NCBI GenBank assembly: GCA_900660155.1
Contig: CABFPE010000117.1
Location: forward strand, 524,727 to 588,726
Length of the DNA: 64,000 bases
Reading direction: 5' to 3'
From: Hofstenia miamia
Lineage: Eukaryota > Xenacoelomorpha > Acoela > Hofsteniidae
Part shown: piece after piece, positions 58,617-64,000 of the stretch
Position numbering within the stretch: position 1 is the first letter of the stretch
How the letters are laid out: each line of letters starts with the position of its first letter
Translations under genes and position numbers: made by a program
The notes under the pieces: model-generated
Databases searched by the model: none
What the model was told of the DNA's origin: nothing
Seen by the model: the letters and a program-made list of their open reading frames with translations, nothing else

Positions 58617-60407
58617 TCATCTTTTGTTTGATTTATTGTTCATTCAACAAAAATATCAGCAGGTACATATACTTCCGACTATGTTGATAATCTCATTGAA
58701 TTTGTTATTTGCAAAAAATTTTGTTTCTATTTGATAATTTTCGCATTTGAAGCATCAGTTGTAAATTTATTCTCGAGAGATTTTATTTGATTTTGTAATT
58801 TTGTCGTTGTCTTAGCAAATTGAAAAACATTGTTACAGATCTCTTATTATAATTACTGTATTTTTTCAATGTAACTTCCATATTATTATGTTAATAATTT
58901 ACAAATTAGATGTCACAACAATAAGTCACTTGGCATATTACATATCAAAGCTGTGAATAAATAAGTTTTAATTATTCATTTTATAACAAAGCACATGCTA
59001 TTGGCTGCAAACTGATATTTTCGGCTATTTCAGCAAAATAGACAAATGCTGAATGTTTCTTCCAAATTGTATGTGTCGAATAATATAAATTTTTCAAAAA
59101 CAAGATTTTTGTAATTATAACATCCGTAAGTATAACATATTCTTCTTCATATATGAAAGAGCAAAATTACAATTTGCTCTCCTCCTGAAAGAGTTCCTAT
59201 ATATAGGGATGAATGCTTAACTGGAAGAACTGAAACGATGAAATATCTTAAAAAACTAAGTTTTCCTTTTTGAAATTAGGAATATTTTGAATCATGGCAA
59301 TTGTTGTATAGTTTTATAAATGAGATTGTGAATATTATTTATTCTAAGTAATTGTTTACAAATATTTATTTTCTGTTTGAACAATGCACATATCGTACGT
59401 AATAATTTAAAATAAGAAAACCCTGAACAATTACTAAAAGAATCTTTGTGAAAGACTACTTTTTGCACGAAATCTTTTATCATGAAACCTGACTTACGTA
59501 CAGAAAAAGTCGTCCACATTTGGAGTTTTGAATGAGACATATTGTAAAATTGATTTTCATACTTGAGCAATGAAATTCATTAGAAAGCATGTCAAATATG
59601 TAATTTGGTTAGATTAAAAAGAAATGTTAGTGACTAGAAAACTTTACACTTTTAAGAAAATGGAAAGCTTTTTTCAGGAATGTGTTTATAATAAACATCC
59701 TGTTGTTTTTTAAATGAAACCCGTTTTTACCATATTTTCAAACATCTATTCTTCAATCTTATACTGAAACTTTCAAATTGTTGGTGGATGTCAAATTGTG
59801 AAAACTTTTACAAAATTGTATTGCAGTACCTGATGTACTTAAAAACATTCATTCAAATTATCACCAAAATTACGGCTGAAATAAAATAGTTTAATTCCGA
59901 GGTCTAGGACCTATTGAGACAACAACTAACCTCAACTGGTTCAATTAGAACATCCAAACTCATAGAGGTAAGCTGTGCACAAATTTAGGGCTTCAGCACT
60001 GCCAGCATCAGGGTTGGGGTATCCATCCAAAAGGTACAGCTTAATGGAAAAATAACGAAGGCCTTTTCCTAGTTAATTTTAATACTTTGGAAAGGCAAGA
60101 ATTTTCACAACCATAATAGATATCAAAACCATAACCCTAGAAACACGAACTTGTCTTTTGGAGGTCCTTAAGTCAACATTTATAAACGTCCAAAAGACGT
60201 CAATATCTGTCCTCATAATGGTTTCAAAACGACATGATTTGCGAATAAATAAAGTAAGGTAACTTAATCTGATAACGTTTACAACCTATGTTTTTATTAC
60301 TGAACTTCTAAATATTTAAACACAATCGAACATCTAGTAGTTGCACTTACAAATTATGCCACTAATATCATTTATAAAGAAGAATTTAATAGCTTTACTT
60401 TTGACAT
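58617..60407. other. AT-rich spacer
   Basis: Contains the dispersed-repeat piece 59902-59945, inverted relative to 51903-51939. No coding region supported. Confidence 0.4.
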
Positions 60408-61486
60408 ATCTAATTTCACTCTTGGAAACGTTGTCCTAAGGTTCCTTCCAATTTTGCATATATTTATCATTTCATGAGCAATAAATGCCTAAAAATTTTT
60501 TCAAGAAATCATCAAACATTTTATAGGATTCCTAGGCCATTTAATGTTAATGATATTTAATTCTTAACACGTGCATTACAATATTCTCATTTTCACATGA
60601 AAACTAAAAATCACGCTATAAAATACGAAAGAAATGGATGTCCGTCGATGATAATTCTGAGAACGATTTGGCCTTTAGTCGATCTCTGAAATTGTCAAAA
60701 ATAAAAAAGAAAATTATGAATCTGAATGCTCGATGTAAATTAAAAAGCAAGAAGGCGCATAGTTATAGAAGATAGAGAAGAAGAGCCTGAAAGGAAATCT
60801 GTATCTTCTGTTACAGAATCAGGTGGAGATTGCAAAATATCTACAGAAGAATTACAGAAAAGAAAAGAAAGAGCATATCGTAGTCTTGAGCCAGTAAAGA
60901 TCAGCCATAATGTACATTTTGAACGTTTACTGTACTAAGATGTTTCNATCTAATTTCACTCTTGGAAACGTTGTCCTAAGGTTCCTTCCAATTTTGCATA
61001 TATTTATCATTTCATGAGCAATAAATGCCTAAAAATTTTTTCAAGAAATCATCAAACATTTTATAGGATTCCTAGGCCATTTAATGTTAATGATATTTAA
61101 TTCTTAACACGTGCATTACAATATTCTCATTTTCACATGAAAACTAAAAATCACGCTATAAAATACGAAAGAAATGGATGTCCGTCGATGATAATTCTGA
61201 GAACGATTTGGCCTTTAGTCGATCTCTGAAATTGTCAAAAATAAAAAAGAAAATTATGAATCTGAATGCTCGATGTAAATTAAAAAGCAAGAAGGCGCAT
61301 AGTTATAGAAGATAGAGAAGAAGAGCCTGAAAGGAAATCTGTATCTTCTGTTACAGAATCAGGTGGAGATTGCAAAATATCTACAGAAGAATTACAGAAA
61401 AGAAAAGAAAGAGCATATCGTAGTCTTGAGCCAGTAAAGATCAGCCATAATGTACATTTTGAACGTTTACTGTACTAAGATGTTTC
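60408..61486. repeat. 539-bp direct duplication around a single N
   Basis: 60408-60946 and 60948-61486 appear the same base for base, separated by a lone N at 60947. This indicates an assembly artefact or a very recent duplication. Confidence 0.9.
60638..60938 (+). CDS. coding-like segment in two frames, unknown
   Basis: An ATG-led frame (60638-60775) reads MSVDDNSENDLAFSRSLKLS and then a Lys-rich run before a stop. An overlapping frame (60762-60938) reads VIEDREEEPERKSVSSVTES, then STEELQKRKERAYRSLEP and HNVHFERLLY to TAA. Both are charged and disordered-looking, as in nuclear proteins or transposase N-termini. Either a frameshift or a missed intron separates them. The pair recurs 540 bases later in the duplicated copy. 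Confidence 0.3.
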
Positions 61487-61986
61487 CAAATTGTAATCTA
61501 GCATGTGTATTTATTTGGTTTTTTTCATTCGTGTATATTTAGTTAAGTAATACATTTTTCTATTATATTTTCATATCAGAAAACTCACATAAAGATTTTT
61601 TAGAATGGCTAGACCCCCTGATTTTTAGGGGTTTGACGTCAATACTATTATTCCAAATATATATTCAGATTTTTGGATGCGATCCTTGGAGCGTATTCGT
61701 TAAGATCAATCTCCATTGCCATTACAACGTTTGATAATATTTTATGCATGTCAGAATGAAGTTAGAAAAGAAGCAATTGAAAATATTGAATTTGCCATAA
61801 TCAGAAACTCCAAAATATGCCTTGAATGCCATTGAACAGGAAAGTCCATTTTGCGATTCTAAATGATGAAGCACTAAATACCATGGGGAATTTAACATAT
61901 CTGCAAAAAGATTAAAAAGTGAAATTGTAAAATTCATTTGAATAAGCTGTAATAAAAATTTTGGAGGATTCCCGAAAAAATAGTTT

Positions 61987-62764
61987 TTAACCCTATTCCA
62001 GTTGGGCTTTTTTATGTACGTTAAACAGTTGGGGGGGCAAATTTGCCCCCCCCTGTCTAGAATGCTCATTTCTTGACGAAATTCGATAAAACTTTGTAGG
62101 GTCGTAGTATGACATGTTACCATGAAGAAAAAAAGGTACCATCGTTTTTGGTCACATGGTCATGTGATGACGTCATCATTTTATGTCGACTTAACTGATT
62201 TTACCATTTTTGCAACAAAAATTGAATAAAAAGCATCTTATACATATTTTTTGATGTATATTGGATACTTATAACATAATTAGTTTCCAAACATCATTTG
62301 GTTAAAATTTGAACAGATTTTGAGCATTATTTATTGCGAAAATTAAAAATATGACGTCATCGCGGGTCGTAAAATAGACTTTTTTCCACATTTTTCATTT
62401 TTTGAACCACAAATTGATATAAAAACAAAAGGAAAGTTTTTTTCATTGATTCGTGTTACCTTAGACATAATACATTGGAAAACCTACGTCTCAAAGCTTA
62501 TAAAGACAAAAATATTGTGCTGTAGCCTCAAAAAAACTAGGTATTTTACCGTTTTTTTACCGAAATTTTGCCAATAGACCTCCAGAAAATGCTTACAGAG
62601 CAAAAAGTACAGGTCCTTTTGACTCAAAATTTTCAGGGATTGGTTATAGATAAATTTTGTTCACTGAGTCGAAAAATTTAGTTGTGTAATGGGGTCTAAA
62701 AAAAGTTATAAAAAATCTAAAGACAGGGGGGCAATTTTGCCCCCCCCAACTGGAATAGGGTTAA
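61987..62764. mobile_element. piggyBac-like MITE with TTAA target duplication
   Basis: TTAA (61987-61990), CCCTATTCCAGTTGGG ... CCCAACTGGAATAGGG, TTAA (62761-62764): perfect 16-bp inverted ends starting CCC and ending GGG, inserted at TTAA, as in piggyBac. The 770-bp body has no ORF. It carries subterminal palindromic G/C runs (GGGGGGGCAAATTTGCCCCC at 62030 on; GGGGGGCAATTTTGCCCCCC at 62726 on) and TGACGTCA words (62168-62176 and 62352-62359). Confidence 0.8.
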
Positions 62765-62949
62765 GCTGTAGGACATGGACATAAATGTATGTCAAAAAGA
62801 TCAATAATGTGAGAAGACAAGATATGTAGAAACAGTTTTCTTCTTCGTGTAGTGGTACATATCTGGGAATGAAAAAGGATTATAAGAACAAATCTAATGT
62901 GTTATAACATCCAGGGTCAAAACGACCCCTACTGTATATATTAAGTATA
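62765..62949. other. spacer with GGGTCAAAACGACCC palindrome
   Basis: 62914-62928 is a near-palindrome followed by a TTAA at 62941-62944, reminiscent of the piggyBac-like ends elsewhere in the window. The facing end is not identified. Confidence 0.3.
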
Positions 62950-63836
62950 CGAGGTGCATACAATTATATATTTCATAAAAACAAAAGTATCACTAACGTT
63001 CAACATAGTCTCCCTTAACTTCAATGCACTTAGACCATCAGTGCTCAAGTGTCCCAATTTCAGGATGGAAGTCTTGTGGTTTTAAATTGAACCACTCACC
63101 CACGGCGGATTTCAGCTCCTCGTCTGTGTCCAAAGCGCCTCCCTGAAGGTCGCACTTCAAAGTAAGAAAATGTTTGAATCAGATCGGGGCTGTAGGCTGC
63201 GTAAGCCAACTGTTCGAAGCCCTTTTGATTGATTGTAGCTTGTGCCACACACCTCTTGTGCACCGGCACATTGTCATGCATAAGTAGCACACCACGAATC
63301 AGCAATCCTCGCCTCTTCTCCTTGATTGTTTGACGAAGCTTGACCATCAGATCCAAGTAGTACACACAAGTCATGGTGGCAAGCAGTCGATAAAAGAAGA
63401 CCCTTCGACGCCCAGAAGACTTATTGTCATCATTTTGCCTGTTGATGACTGAATCCGAAGCTTCCTTGCAAGAGAGGAGTCACTGTGCTTCAACTGCCAA
63501 GTGACGATCTTGCTCACAGAGTCACAGTTCTCATCTCTAGTTACCAGTCTCAGATGGAGGTGTCTCTGGCAGACACCTTGTAGAGATGAAGATGATTGTG
63601 AAGAATCTTCAAAACGTTCTATTCTGAAATGTCAAACGATGATCAATCATCAAAGAAATAGTTTTCTAAGGACTGATGGCCTCGCCTGAACCTAGGACCC
63701 GATAGGCGAATATGGAATATTCAGGAGCATCTTGCTGTTGCACCTTCGCCATCTGTTCCGTGTTTTCTTTTGCCAAAGAATCTTCTATGACAAGGAATTT
63801 GATGAAGGCTTTGCATTCAATCAGTGACAATTCCAT
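62950..63836 (-). mobile_element. mariner-like transposon, broken
   Basis: The minus strand starts ATG at 63836 (MELSLIECKAFIKFLVIEDS) and, through shifting frames, shows DAPEYSIFAYRV, RTFKILHNHLHLYKVSARDT, then the catalytic half (63374-63096): YYLDLMVKLRQTIKEKRRGL, GVLLMHDNVPVHKRCVAQAT and AAYSPDLIQTFSYFEV. These match YYxxLLxxLRxxIxxKRRGxL, LLHDNAPxHxS and PPYSPDLAPxDYxLF. A terminus, GAGGTGCATACAATTATA, starts near 62951; the opposite end was not found before 64000. Several stops and frame changes. Confidence 0.8.
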
Positions 63837-64000
63837 TTTCTACATTGATTCAATGAGTTTGCAGTCTTCTTATAAATGAATTGATAAACCAATTGAACAG
63901 TTCTATGGCTGTGAACATAATTAACATCGGTCAACTTACACACGAAATTAGAACCTAATTTATCATCTCTTTATGCACTGGAAAGTACTAAACTGGTCAA
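63837..64000. other. window edge, probable mariner 5' untranslated part
   Basis: Follows the transposase start on the minus strand. No inverted end seen. Confidence 0.3.

Noticed and set aside
59292-59570. 92-aa minus-strand frame
   Set aside because: No motif, splice partner or repeat relation; likely chance.
1-64000. Search for retrovirus, LTR element, Polinton or other capsid-bearing fossil
   Set aside because: No protease, integrase, capsid or envelope blocks and no long terminal repeats seen; all reverse transcriptases here are LINE-type.

Overview
The window is a piece of an AT-rich, repeat-laden metazoan nuclear genome, most likely an invertebrate. The signs are spliced genes with short T-rich acceptors (TTTTAG, TTTCAG), no bacterial-type gene packing, and many fossil Tc1/mariner, IS630-like, hAT, piggyBac and non-LTR (LINE) elements. 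The species cannot be fixed from the sequence. Two 1000-N gaps and one 166-N gap interrupt it. Five isolated single Ns also occur, and three of these sit exactly between near-identical direct duplications, which looks like an assembly join of two alleles rather than biology.

Host genes are few and nearly all on the minus strand. (1) 339-4017: exons of a divergent Dbl-homology/PH (RhoGEF-like) gene, joined by phase-matched splice sites. (2) 20672-23201: a small single-pass membrane protein with two possible 3' ends. (3) 26806-28729: a secretory protein with an acidic, repeat-bearing stem and a domain resembling GT31 beta-1,3-galactosyltransferases, in which the DxD metal site appears lost. (4) about 54384-57315: a large protein of about 20 tandem Cys/His knuckles, spliced to a basic tail exon; I recognise no family for it. 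Weaker exon-like segments lie at 8637-8795, 6591-6881 and 58166-58272 (minus) and at 24327-24611 (plus, Rad51-paralogue-like).

The rest is mobile DNA. LINEs: a minus-strand 3' fragment near 540-1000, an R2-like relic at 4300-5110, an RT fragment at 5450-6560, a nearly intact family present as two very similar copies (16600-19350 plus; 42494-45075 minus, followed by a scrambled patchwork and ORF1 to 46560), another at 29040-31640, and 3' and 5' parts of a GC-richer family at 32789-33212 and 35185-36300. DNA transposons: Tc1-like at 7266-7830, 21060-21330, 37083-37672, 38540-38945 and 46850-47296; mariner or IS630-like at 10545-10720, 13519-14879, 15781-16590, 33647-34503, 34513-35083, 52385-52500 and 62950-63836; a hAT MITE at 50699-50929 and a piggyBac-like MITE at 61987-62764. 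Many Tc1/mariner ends abut (TA)n tracts. I saw no retrovirus, LTR element, Polinton, CRISPR array, tRNA or rRNA.

The most unusual host items are the knuckle-repeat protein and the GT31-like probable pseudoenzyme. No multi-gene system with clear co-function is visible.
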